A stretch of 64,000 nucleotides of DNA. Origin: Morella rubra. Its lineage: Eukaryota > Streptophyta > Magnoliopsida > Fagales > Myricaceae. Where the stretch lies: the NCBI GenBank assembly GCA_003952965.2, contig CM025852.1, forward strand, positions 2,773,752 to 2,837,751. The letters run 5' to 3'. Within the stretch, counting starts at the first letter, position 1. The number at the start of each line of letters is the position of its first letter. Made by a program: the position numbers and the translations under genes. Positions 34,681-46,199 of the stretch are shown in pieces. The notes beneath the pieces are model-generated. The model searched no databases. It was not told where the DNA came from and saw only the letters and a program-made list of their open reading frames with translations.

Positions 34681-35640
34681 GCGTCCGAACGTTAAAACAT
34701 TGTCTGAACTGTTTTATAAGTTTGGGCGTTGTAAAAAACGTCTGAAGTGGTTTCGATGAACCAAACCAAAGCAACATAATTTGATCAACCAAACAACCCA
34801 ACAAACTAAATAACGAACGATATTGAATTGAAATGCATGAAATTAAAAAGCAAATTCATGAAAAAAGTTTTACCTGAAGTTGTTTGAGAGATCTCGAACG
34901 GGTAGTGAAAACGTTTGGGAGAAAAGTTTGAGAGAAGAGAGGGAGTTTGTGATTTTCACAAAGTCTGGCAGGTTTAATGTTGTCAGGAAGGGTCCGAACG
35001 TATTTCATTTGCGTTGGACGGTTCTCAGCTGTTTTTCACACGTGGCCCATCAAATTTAACGTCATTAAATATGCGATTTGAAAAGGTTCTAGAACTTATA
35101 CCGTCTGGACTTTATTTATTAGGTCCGGACATTTTTTATTTCATGTGTCTGAAGTTTTGCAACGTGGAACCACACGATTCGCGGAAGAAGCTCATACCTG
35201 TGCGGACATGGTTTTTACCATCCAAGCTATATTATTTTTTCTGTTGGAATGCGGTTGAGAATGTCCGGATGGTATTGAGTGTTCATGACGATTTTTAATT
35301 TGTCACTATATGCTGACGATTATTATTCGTTAGTAATTCCATTCGGACGTTTTATAAAAAGGGTCGGACAGTTTGTAAAAATTGTGACGATTCTAATTGT
35401 CACTCAGTTACAACGATTTGGAATTTGTCACCCAGCATAGAGTCCGAACGGTTTCTTATGGATCCAGACGTATTTTGTATATTGTGACTATTTTTATCAT
35501 CACTCATTGGCGACGCGTGTATGTCGTCACACTGGAGATGCATCCGAACGGTTTTTGATCGGTCCGGACGGTTTTGGCGTTCCTTGGATGGTTTTGGGTG
35601 ACGAAATTAATATTTTGTCATGGAAAGGCCACTTTAGGTG
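34680..35640. repeat. CACTA subterminal repeats, right end
   Basis: Motifs such as GCGTCCGAACG, GGTCCGAACG, GTCCGGACAT and CGGTCCGGACGG recur to about 80 bases from the terminal repeat. Nearest the end the text changes to GGTGACAAAATTTTG palindromes, as at the left end (GGGTGACAAAAACC). Confidence 0.65.
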
Positions 35641-35700
35641 ACAAAATTTTGTTTGACACCCAAAATTTTGTCACCTAAAACTACATTTCTTGTAGTGTCT

Positions 35701-38102
35701 CTCTGCCTTGATGACCCTTCCAGTTTGGAAAGTTTTTACCGCAAGTATTTTTAAAAGAAAACACACTTCTCATCTAAGCTTTTAAACCTTCTTCTTCTCA
35801 AAACTTATATAAATCATCCTCAAAGTTCAAAACTGTTTGCTGGAAATGTGGCAAGCTAGGACATTTTGTCTTTTTCAAAGGTCGTCCTCCCTCTCGTGAC
35901 GATTTTTGCACTACATATTTATACTGCAGTCTTCATAGCTGGTCATATCTAATTTTAATTCCAGTCTTTACTTATTTGACCCCGACCTAATTGCTTTGGT
36001 CTCAAATCCATCATGTTTAATTTCTACAGTATATATTCATATATGATAATTTTAATATCTGAATTAATAAACAGACTATCTAAGTTACTATTAAAGTTAT
36101 CATTTATCTTATAACATTGGAATTCCCCTGGAACCGTTGGATTAATCGTGAAAGTCATGAAGGTGTATGGCCGGACCCAGTTGGTGTGACCCGTTTTAAG
36201 ATAAGTACGTAGTATCTTTAAACAATCTCTTATACAACATGTTTAAAAGAACAGATAGTAAAATGACGCCGAAACAAGATAGCGATTATCCTGTAGGCTA
36301 GGGCAAACGGTATGTTGCAAGGGAAGACACCGAATTCTTCCCAAAAATCTCAGAAAGAATTCTCCAATTCAAAATTATTCAATCATTATCAAAAACAACC
36401 CATAAGCCGGGCTAAAATAGCTAAGAATCGCGTCCCTAATGGGATGTTACCAAAAAAAATAGGCAGTCAAAATCTGGTCCCAAACGGATTCAAAAATAAT
36501 TCCCAAAACGAAAAAGGAAAGAAAACCAACCAAAAAATAGGTTTTTGAGAGGGAAAACAGCATTTTTAAGGCTCAAAAACTTGGCGCATTGAAGCATAGC
36601 TAGGTGACCACGACGTACGCGCAGAAAAGCGCTTTCTGAATTGGGGTCATGGGCGTGAATCGGATACTCGTAGCCAAAGTTATGACCAAAAAACCGACAC
36701 GTGCACGAAAATGCCCCAATTAGGTTAGATTCCGATTTTCTTGCCATCCTTGCGCTAATCTACCCGCTCAAGGTAATTCAACGACATCAATGTGGAATTT
36801 GACAGCTCAGCGTCGTCTGAGTCAGCTCCCCCTGCATCATAAAACTAGCGTGAGTACTAGTAGTATGGATAATTGCAATGATAATATAATGTTGCATCTG
36901 TGTCACATATCAAAACTGATCATGACTATCGTATTACATTAGGCAACAATAAACCCTTCATGATCAACAATTGAGTCATCCCAAACGTCAATGACTCATC
37001 CCTATATTAACACTCCACATTCTCATTCAAAACTAATTATGAATAAAGACCATTGAATTTCTCATTCCCATTGTAAAGAATATTTAACATTAATGTATTT
37101 ACTGAAGATTTATATAATCATCAAAATATATTTAAGCCGATTATTTAAATACATGCATATGGGTCTAGTTCAGGTGATTGGTACGTCCCTTACTAGGCAA
37201 GGTCTAAATGCATCCATACTTTTATTCTTAAGAAATAGACGACATAATCAATTTCATAACTCATTGCTTGGCATAGTAGAATCATCCTTACATTAATTAA
37301 GGTCTAATTTATTTTAATTGACGTCCTTGTTTCCCTTTTCATTATGATCTGACTCTGCCATATTACATTGACTGATTCTGAATATTAAATCTTCACAGAT
37401 ATCAAACTTTTTTTTACCGTTCCCTTCAAGCATTGCGAATGAGAATGTTGTGTTTTTAACGAAACTGTAGGTACAAGAACTACTGTAGGTACATTTATGC
37501 CTTAATAATATATAATTTTTATATATATATTTAAGGTATTGCAAAATTCAAAATTAATCTACGAGATTAACGTGGCCCGAAGGAGGAGGTGAATTCCGGA
37601 TCCGACTGTGTCGGTATCTACAAGATTCCTACTGCCCAAGACGTGAGTAATTGCGACCCTGTCAAGATCAAGGGGGCTCTAAGAAAGAGAACGAATGACT
37701 CATCCAATATCTTGAGCTTCCTTGCTGGACTCCGTTATTGAATTTTCTTCAAGTTAGACCCACAAATATGATATCATCGATCCCTCGAAATTTTCCACCT
37801 AAATTTCTGCCCTACAATCACGTACTGTGGAACAGTCCTGCTCGTCGTCGAGCCACGTATCCAGTCTCCATGCCTTCATTAATTTATTTTTCTCTTTGGA
37901 GAGATCCGACAACATGATCTTCCATATCAATAAATTTAAATAAAACTTTAAACAAACAGAGGCCACGGAGTTTGAGGATCTGCCTTTGAATTTCATGACG
38001 TGACCCAATTGGAAGTTTGGAACGTCCGCGAAGATTAGAACAAAGTAGGAGATCAGGACACGTTGCCCGGTGGCCGCGGTCTTCTAATTACTTTGCGATG
38101 AG
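35701..38102. other. Intergenic DNA right of the CACTA element
   Basis: No complete gene. 37580-37800 and 37960-38040 resemble 44230-44470 and 46640-46720, downstream of TLP copy 3 (CAAGATCAAGGGG, AAGAAAGAGAACG, GGATCTGCCTTTGAATT), so they are parts of the duplicated unit. The rest shows only short overlapping frames. Confidence 0.5.
35838..35876 (+). pseudogene. Zinc-knuckle-like scrap
   Basis: CWKCGKLGHFVFF in one frame fits C-x2-C-x4-H-x4-C except that the last cysteine is phenylalanine. Preceded by KSSSKFKTV. It may be a piece of a retroelement gag, but it is only 13 codons. Confidence 0.25.
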
Positions 38103-39670
38103 ATAGACACCATCTCCTGCACGCTGCATTAACTATGCTCTTTGACAAAGTCAATCATCTATATAATTAATCATCTTCCTGGAGGTCCCAAATTGTATTA
38201 TAAAAGCAGCTCTGTGGAGCCATATTGACTGATCGACTAAATGTCATTAAAAAAAAAAAAACCACATCTGTTAAAAATATCTATCAGATTATCTTCTTCG
38301 CGTACTGCAAAATTGTTCATTAATTAGGTCAAGTTCAGACTCTCTCTCTCTCTCCAGTCGAGCCAAATAGATATAAGACCTAGGGACCTATGGGCCATTA
38401 CCAGGTTATTGGGTCTAACCGCGGGAAGTTCTTGCATCTTGCTAGGTTGATCTTTTCCTCTGAACCACACCAGCTACCAGCTAGTCTGATCAAAGTTTAG
38501 TCAAAATAACAAATTAAGCATTAATTAATAACGCAGCTTCTATTGACCGTCACTCACATGACAGCACTTAACTAGTTCATTAATTATCTAATAGATTCGA
38601 AGACCGTGTTAGATAACCGACCTTTGCATGACTTATAGTTCGTTATCAAGTGGTCTGATTTTTATATTTCTTTTATTTTCATTTAGTTCCATGCTCGCTC
38701 CGTAAGATTTCATTTGTTATATATATAAATATATTTATAAATTAATCATGAAATAAATCTATCTTATATGGACCAATAAAAAAAAAAAAATTCTTCCGAT
38801 CATGGTTTAGGTGATAAATCAAAGTATTATGTCTTGAGGGAAATCAATCAATCCCTAACCAATTATATGTAATAGTACAAGATCTGAAAATTTATCTTCC
38901 ATCCACATGGTACAATTCTAAAGATGGACACATAAAGTATTACTTGACATTGAACAAGTATATAGGATCCATATTATTTGAAGTTCAATATCTATTAAAA
39001 TTTATAGGACCCATATACTGCTGTATGTCTCTCGAAATTGCATGCAGTAATTAAAACTACAGATGATCTTGATCTATGTAAGAGCGAATAGACCCGATCA
39101 AGTACTAAAACTCAGTGGATGACAGCAATAATTAGTTAAGTGAAGTGACTCATCATATAAAGCTAATATGTCTTTATTCCATTAGATAAAATTAGTTCAT
39201 ACAATGGGATATATAATTCAATTGGAATCACTGGCTTCACCGACGCTGGTGCAGGGTAGATACTAGATCGTATGCATTGTAAAAATGGTACTTTGGGCCT
39301 TGTATACGGTAAAATAACACCGGACGTCCTTGTCACTTCGAGATGCCGCGACCTGACAACTTTGTGCTGATACAGAGAATTATGCTGTTTGATATGCTCT
39401 TTGAGACTTTTCCCACAGCTACTTACGTAGGTGTCGCCATTATTAATATGTTATATGGCTTTCTTGATCATGGGACCCTTGAACCATTAGAAATAATTTG
39501 ACATTTGCGCACGCAGATTCATGCATTTATTTCCTTCTTTAAGTAGCACGTGGAGTCTAGTAACGGTTTGAAATCAAACCCGTGATTGGAGGAGCTATTG
39601 ACTTAAAACTCCCAACTTATCCAGCATCACTGTCTCCTTTTGTCCGAGGCGGCTCCATATCATGTTGCCT
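38103..39670 (+). repeat. Tandem duplication upstream of TLP copy 3, left unit
   Basis: Starts CACCATCTCCTGCACGCTGC and ends in TCCGAGGCGGCTCCATATCA. It matches 39745-42495 once the 1458-bp hAT insertion of that unit is removed; the right unit also lacks some DNA corresponding to about 38880-39100. It includes TATTATAAAAGCAGCTCT, a promoter-like TATA, in both units. Non-coding. Confidence 0.85.
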
Positions 39671-40319
39671 ATTTGTATTAGGAGTTTTTATAATTTTTTG
39701 TCCAAATGGTACGATACAATTTGCATGTTATTTATGCTCCATATCACCATCTCCTGCAGGCTGCATTAACCGTGCTCTTTGTCAAAGTCAATCATATATA
39801 TAATTAATCATCTTCCTGGAGGTCCCAAATTGTATTATAAAAGCAGCTCTGCATGTGAGTCATATGGAGTGATCGACTAAATTTTATTAAAAAAAAAAAA
39901 ACCACATCTGTTAAAAATATCTATCAGATTATCTTCTTCGTGTACTGCATATTTGTTTATTAATTAGGTCAAGTTCAGACTCTCTCTCTCTCTCCCAAGC
40001 CAAATAGATATAAGACCTAGGGACCTATGGGCCATTACCAGGTTATTGCGTCTAACCGTAGCTAGGTTGATCTTTTCCTCTGAACAACATGCACCTAGCT
40101 AGCAGCTAGTCTGAGCAAAGTTTAGTCAAAAAAACAAATTAAGCATTAATTAATAACGCAGCTTCTATTGACCGTCACTCACACAGCACTTACCTAGTTC
40201 ATTATCTAATAGATTCGAAGACCGTGTTAGATAACCAACTTTTGCATGACTAATAGTTCCGTTATCAAGTGGTCTGATTTTTATATTTCTTTTATTTTCA
40301 TGTAGTTCCATGCTTGATC

Positions 40320-40830
40320 TAGAGGCGGAACGTGCGAGGGGTGATGGAGGCGGCTGACCCCATCGCCTGATTAAGAAATTTTTTTTTATGGGCCGCCCCC
40401 CTTAGAGCCAGCTCACCCCTCTTCAGACCCAACCCGCCCCTCTCAGGCCCCAGCCCCAAAGACCCAGGCCCAGACGCCCAGGCCAGCCCATACAGTATTT
40501 TTTTTTTTTGAAAAATCAGCTCTACTTTAAAAAAAAAAAAAAACAAAAAACTCAGGGCGAAGGCGTAATTCGGCCTCCCCCTTTTCAATTTTCCCAGATT
40601 CCCTCCCTTTCTCACTCTCACTCTACTCCCCCTCTCGACGCCGGCCTCCGTCCTTCTCTCCTCCTCACTTTGTCGCCACAGAACACCAACCTTTAGCCTT
40701 TTCTCACTCTGCCTCTCTCCTCCTCTGGACCTCCACAAAATTAAACGCTGACTCTCTCTCTCCCTCTCTACCTGTCGGCCCTCTCCGTCCCTCTCTCCTC
40801 CTCCACAACCACAGCTCTCTCTCTCTCTTA

Positions 40831-40886
<56 letters not shown>

Positions 40887-41777
40887 CCAGCCTCCAGGTA
40901 CTCTCTCTCTCTAGCTTATTTTTCTATTAGTGATGAACTTTATTTTAATTTTTGCTTGATAATGTGATGAAATTTGATTAGGAATTTAGGATTATTGAAA
41001 TTATTATTGGGATCTGGAAAGATAACGCATCATACTGCAATTGAAAGAAGAGGAAAGGTCTCATTCTCAGCTCAGGCACTGGTGTTTCAGTTGTCAATTG
41101 GGATCCGGCCATTGAATTTGTTGTTGCAAATTGAATTTATTTTGCTGGATGTATATAATATGTTGTGAATCTAAGAATTTATTGTTGCTGCAATCTATAG
41201 TATGTGAATTTGTTTGTGAATTTATAGAATTTGATGCAATTGAATTTATTATTGCTGAATCTATAATCAGTTTGTGAATAGAATTTGTTGTTGTCAATTA
41301 TTGTTGTTGCAATCTATAGAATCTGTTTGTGAATTTGTTTGTGAATCTATAGAATTTATTGTTGTTGCAATCTATAGAATCTATTTGTCTCGAGTCTTGG
41401 TAGGATTGATCACGACCCGATGCAGCACACCTTTTGTTATTATGGACTTAATTAACTCTAGATCACCATGTTCTAATGTTAATCTGCTAACCAACATCTA
41501 CCTTAAAGTACATAGCATATGCCGTGAATAATGGGTTATATATATTATATATATATATATATATAATTATTAAAAAATTATTTTGATTGATTTTTTTCAA
41601 ATACTCTTTAAACTAACAGTGAGTTTGATTTTATATATATATATATTAAGCTATGTTCAATATTTTTAGTATTTTAGTCCTTAATTGTTTTTTGATATAT
41701 CTATATGTTGCTCTAGGATCCGAAGTTGTTCTTTAGGAGTTTGCTCCCTTTCTCGTGAAATCCTTGTTCCACCACTG
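40320..41777 (+). mobile_element. hAT-type non-autonomous element (element C)
   Basis: Inverted ends TAGAGGCGGAAC...GTTCCACCACTG, like elements A, B and D. The left unit of the tandem duplication supplies the empty site (CATGCTCGCTCCGTAAG at about 38692-38705); the flanking 8-mers GCTTGATC and CCTCCATC have diverged. Left 500 bases GC- and pyrimidine-rich with the (TC)n run; right part AT-rich with GTTGTTGCAATCTATAGAAT repeats (41160-41400). No transposase. Confidence 0.8.
40835..40882 (+). repeat. (TC)24 microsatellite
   Basis: 48 uninterrupted bases of TC inside hAT element C; a longer imperfect CT-rich zone surrounds it. Confidence 0.95.
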
Positions 41778-42775
41778 CCTCCATCCGTAAGATTTTATTT
41801 GTTATATATACAAATATATTTATAAATTAATCATGAAATAAATCTATCTTATATGGACCAAGAAAAAAAATGCTTCCGATCATGGTTTAGGTGATAAATC
41901 AAAGTATTATGTCTTGATCCAATCCATAACCAACTAAAACTCAATGGATGATAGCAATAATTAGTTAAGTGAAGTGACTCATCATATAAAGCTCATATGT
42001 CTTTATTCCATTAGATAAAAGTTCATACAATGGGATATATATAATTCAATCGGAATCACTGGCTTCACCGACGCTGGTGCAGGGTAGATCGTATGCATTG
42101 TAAAAATGGTACTTTGGGCCTTGGATACGGTAAAATAACATCGGACGTCCTTGTCACTTCGAGATGCCGCGAGCTGACAACTTTGTGCTGATGCTGAGAA
42201 TTATGCTGTTTTGATATGCTCCTTGGGACTTTTACGACAGCTACGTACGTAGGTATCGCCATTATTGATATGTAATTTTTACATAGCTTTCTTAATCGAG
42301 GGACCCTTGAACCATTAGAAATTTGACAGATGCGCACGCAGATTAATGCATTTGTTTCCTTCTTTTAAGTAGCGCGTGGAGTCTAGTAAAGGTTTGAAAT
42401 CCAACCCGTGATTGGAGGAGCTATTGACTTAAAACTCCGAACTTATCCAGCATCGCCTGACTCCTTTTGTCCGAGGCGGCTCGATATCATATTTGCATTA
42501 CAAATTTTGTAATTTTGTGTTGCAGTTGCATGATATAATTTGCACGGTATTTATATTATCTAAAATTTTACATAAATGATATTAAATAATATAAAATCTA
42601 TTTATTGTTTTCATAAATTTCTTTAAATTGTATTATATTAAATTATGTAAGTTCTATATATATTTTGTCGAAGACGGCTTTGATAAGACCATTAAAATTC
42701 TCCACGTACGCGATAAGGCCTGCAAAGTTCTACACCAGGTAGACCCCTTACCCTAACCCCGATCTGATCTAACCC

Positions 42776-42785
42776 TATATAAACC
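42776..42785 (+). promoter_or_regulatory. TATA box of TLP copy 3
   Basis: CTATATAAAC followed by CCCCTA, about 70 bases before the ATG. No TTGAC core is seen in the 200 bases above it, unlike copies 1, 2 and 4. Confidence 0.8.
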
Positions 42786-42850
42786 CCCTACCCATCTTCT
42801 CACAGACACAACACAAACCACTAGAGATTAGCATATCACTGGTCCCTAAA

Positions 42851-43531
42851 ATGAGCCTCTCCAAAAACCTGTCCATTTTCTGCTTCCTTTCTATCACGCT
42901 CTGCTTTGCCCTAGCCAATGCAGCCAGATTCAATATAGTAAACAATTGCCCTTTCACAGTTTGGGCTGGGGCTGTGCCCGGTGGTGGTAGGCAGCTTAAC
43001 GCACGAGGTGGAACATGGAACCTTGACGTTGCCGCAGGCACCAAAGGTGCTCGTATTTGGCCTCGGACTGGATGCAATTTCGATGGCTCTGGGCGTGGCA
43101 GATGCCAGACAGGTGATTGTGGTGGGCTTCTCCAATGCCAAGCCTATGGTGCACCGCCGAACACCCTTGCCGAATATGCACTGAACCAATTTAGCAACAA
43201 AGATTTCTTTGATATCTCTCTTGTTGATGGGTTTAATGTCCCCATGGAATTTAGCCCCACGTCTGGTGGGTGCACTCGTGGGATAAGATGCACCGCTGAT
43301 ATCAACGGACAGTGCCCCAACGAGTTGAAAGCTCCCGGTGGGTGTAACAACCCTTGTACCGTTTTTAAGACCGATCAATATTGTTGCAATTCTGGGAAGT
43401 GTGGACCTACAAATTATTCCAAATTTTTCAAGACTCGTTGCCCCGATGCTTACAGCTACCCTAAGGATGACCCAACTAGCACATTTACGTGCCCTGGAGG
43501 AACTAACTACAAGGTCGTGTTCTGCCCTTGA
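42851..43531 (+). CDS. Thaumatin-like protein (PR-5 family), copy 3
   Basis: 226 residues, intronless. Signal peptide residues 1-24 ([15 protein letters not shown], cleavage before ARFNIVNNC). The thaumatin signature [16 protein letters not shown] follows TGCNFDGS; 16 cysteines are present in the mature part; the cleft segment reads [16 protein letters not shown] before KFFKTRC is a possible N-glycosylation site. It ends NYKVVFCP without a vacuolar tail, so an apoplastic, disulfide-rich beta-barrel with antifungal or stress role is expected from the family. All hallmark residues are present and the frame is open, so it is probably functional. TATA at 42776 and poly(A) signal at 43588. Its upstream DNA is a tandem duplication. 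Confidence 0.97.
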   Translation: MSLSKNLSIFCFLSITLCFALANAARFNIVNNCPFTVWAGAVPGGGRQLNARGGTWNLDVAAGTKGARIWPRTGCNFDGSGRGRCQTGDCGGLLQCQAYGAPPNTLAEYALNQFSNKDFFDISLVDGFNVPMEFSPTSGGCTRGIRCTADINGQCPNELKAPGGCNNPCTVFKTDQYCCNSGKCGPTNYSKFFKTRCPDAYSYPKDDPTSTFTCPGGTNYKVVFCP

Positions 43532-43587
43532 AACAGATCAAGAGGGAAGGAACTAGCTGCTAGCTAGTACCATATGGTCTATGATAT

Positions 43588-43594
43588 AATAAAA
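43588..43594 (+). terminator. Poly(A) signal of TLP copy 3
   Basis: AATAAAA, 57 bases after the stop codon. Confidence 0.6.
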
Positions 43595-43599
43595 CTTTA

Positions 43600-44497
43600 A
43601 TGCTTGGACTTAATTTGCAGTAGTGTGCAAATGTATCCGATGTACCAAGATCAAGCAGCAATAATCTCTCTATGAAAGACGAAAAGTATTATTAACATGC
43701 ATAACTTCACTATTATTAATTGCTTTCTTCCATCTTTTGCTAAAAATCTAAATTTATTTTGTCGCGTGATTAACTTAATCATCAAGCCCTAAAGATGATC
43801 TCTGCATTTCCATGCCCCATATGTCTCATTGTTTCTTGTGGTTACCTTATATTAATGGGTTAGCTTCTCAGAGATGGATTTTGGTCATATATATTACGCC
43901 AAACGCCTCGCTTAACTTGACGATTTATGCTATGGAGTTTTTTCTTTTTCCCGGAAGAAAAAAATAGTAGATGTTTGGATCTTGCTCTCAATTCCAACAG
44001 GAATGAAGTCGAAAAAATTTACATTTTCTGATACAGGGGCACGTAAGCTATCACGTCGTTTGGAAATTAAAACGGAGAACAGTCATTTGTCGGAGTAAGC
44101 AGCAGAAGTCCCCGGAGTTTGAGGATGCACCTTTAAGTTCCACGACGTAAGCTAATGGCTGGGGCCAGCCTTTGAACGACTCGATCTTTAAAATCTGCGA
44201 GATTTATACATATTAACTGTATACTATAAAATTCAAAATCTGCGAGATTCATATTCCCAAAGACGTACGTGAGTTTCGACCCTGCAGTCAAGATCAAGGG
44301 GCTTCAAGAAAGAGAACGCACGACGTAGCGTGGCGTATAGTAAATTGGTGGAGGGTACTGATAGATCTTAACTTCCTTTGCTAGACTCCATTATTGACTT
44401 TTCTTCGAGTTACGCCCACAATGATATGATCTTTCGAACCTTTCCACTTAAATATCAGACCCACAAAGACGCCAGTGGATCAGTCCTCTGCTCGTGA
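43600..44497. other. TLP copy 3 downstream DNA
   Basis: Non-coding. 43655-43700 (AATAATCTCTCTATGAAAGAC) is shared with the region after TLP copy 4 at 55030, and 44200-44480 with 37580-37800. Confidence 0.6.
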
Positions 44498-44505
44498 CCC
44501 ATATT

Positions 44506-46191
44506 GAGTGGCGGAACCAGGATTGAAATTTAGGGAGATCGAACTTTAAAAGTGAAATGACAAGAATTTTTTTTTTCTTTCGTAATGCAAAAAATTTTCT
44601 TAGAGTTATAATGTCGAAAATTAAGAACTAAAAGCATTAAAAATATTAGAATACATGTACCGTACTATGTTTTAGAATTATATTTGGCTTTGGCATTTCA
44701 TCGAAACGTTTATGAGCTTCGCTGACTAGACCTGTTCCGCACCCTACAACACTCAAGGAAAAATATTTGAAGCAAGCAAATTTATGGAATACGGTTCCTC
44801 CCACAGGGGACACAAGCATCGTTCATGGCTCTAGAAAGGTATCCACGAGACTAAAGAAATTCTAAAATTACCCTTGTGCTATCAATTACACAATGGAAAT
44901 AGTATAAAAATTTGTGGAGAGACCCTTGATTCCAATGTTTTCTTGAAATAATTTTATTCTTTTTTGTTTTCTTTTCGGAATAACTATAAGCATATTAGTT
45001 CAGAGGGTGCTCCCATTTAATTACCCTTTTGGCCTTTTAGTCATGAGGCCATTAGTGAATCCATTTTATAATTCCATACTTTGGAAAAATTTCATCTATA
45101 TTATTATTATTAACAAGTTTCACTTTTCATTAGTGTGGTTTAAAAACAAATTTTGAATTTTTACAAAAAGGAGCAAAGCATAGTACATAAATCACAGTCT
45201 CACAACCTCAATAAACAAAAGCACAAACTGCACAGTACATAAATTAAGCTTGTCAAGGTGTAAATCTCATCTCTAATACATAAATCCATTTCCAATTTCA
45301 TAGTACATAAATCCATAAATTCATCCCCAATTTGATCTTTAAAGGAAATACATATATCCATCCCCAATTTCCACATCCCAATTCGGCAATTCCCAATCTC
45401 AAATCCCTAATCCCAAATTTTCACATCCCATTCGGCAATTCCCACTTCCAAATTCCTAATTTCCACATCTCATTCGGCAATTTACACATCCCCATTCCAT
45501 TCGACAATTCCATTGAATCTCAAATCCCTAATTTCACAAAATCTTCAATTCTTAAATCAGAATTTCATAAAATATGTTCAAATATGTTCACCTGTGAAAA
45601 AGAGAGAGAGAGAGAGAGAGAGAACTGGCTGGTGGTCGGTGGCGAGTGGTTGAGAAACAGTAAAAGAGAGAGAGATAAGAGAAGTGAGATTTTGAGAAGA
45701 TAAGTTCTAACAGAGGAGAGAGTGAAAATAACTGGCCGGTATACGTACCTGGTGCGGCGGACGGCGGTGGGGTTGTGGGCAACGCTGCAACAGGCAGCGC
45801 CGCGGTTGGGCTGGGTCACGGGACTTGGCTGAGATTCTGAGAAGTTAAACTGTGAGAGAGAGAGAGGGAGAAAGATTGACCAAGAGGGAGGGGGAGGCGT
45901 TTTTTTAAAACAGGGATGAAACGGTGCATTTCACCCTTGTTTTAAATTTATTTTTTTAGCAGAGGGTGAAACGACGTCGTTTCACCCTCTGTTTATAAAA
46001 AAATAAAAAGGGTCCGGCCCAATGAGTATCGGGCCCAAGCCGCATAACTGAAACATGTATAGGGCTGTAGTTGGCCTGAGCCTGATGGGTATAGAGCCCA
46101 GGTCAACTAATTGAAAAAAAAAAATTAGAAGTAAAATTCGGAGCAATGGGTAGCGGCTGCCCAGGGCGGCTACCCTCTCCTTCTGCCACTG
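44506..46191 (-). mobile_element. hAT-type non-autonomous element (element D), reverse orientation
   Basis: Inverted ends GAGTGGCGGAACC and CTTCTGCCACTG; flanking 8-mers CCCATATT (44498-44505) and CCCATACC (46192-46199) agree at six of eight bases. The GC-rich end (GGGTAGCGGCTGCCCAGGGCGG) is on the right and the AT-rich end on the left, opposite to A-C. It holds a (GA) run near 45602-45622, a stretch of repeated CCCATTCGGCAATT phrases (45360-45500) and no transposase. Confidence 0.75.
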
Positions 46192-46199
46192 CCCATACC

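Larger units (their letters stand above)
22189..35697 (-). mobile_element. CACTA (En/Spm) DNA transposon with nested insertions
   Basis: Terminal inverted repeats CACTACAAGAAA (22189) and TTTCTTGTAGTG (ending 35697) with the 3-bp target duplication TCT on both sides (22186-22188, 35698-35700). Inside, on the minus strand, are relics of both CACTA genes: TNPD (about 24360-26165) and a TNPA-like Transposase_24 gene (about 22660-24340). Many short motifs of the form CGTCCGGAC/CGTCCGAAC lie in the subterminal parts. 13,509 bp in total, of which 5.1 kb is a later long-TIR insertion. Both genes have frameshifts and stops, so it is not autonomous now. Confidence 0.95.
39745..42495 (+). repeat. Tandem duplication upstream of TLP copy 3, right unit
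   Basis: Second copy of 38103-39670, interrupted at 40320-41777 by hAT element C. It ends about 350 bases before the ATG of TLP copy 3. Relative to the left unit it carries point changes and an internal deletion near 41920. Confidence 0.85.

Noticed and set aside
34459-34759. Overlapping 66- and 96-codon frames on opposite strands in the CACTA
   Set aside because: No family resemblance; they include subterminal-repeat sequence (CGTCCGAACG).
40508-40738. Open frames around the AAAAAA/TTTTTT and CT-rich zone
   Set aside because: Low-complexity sequence of hAT element C.
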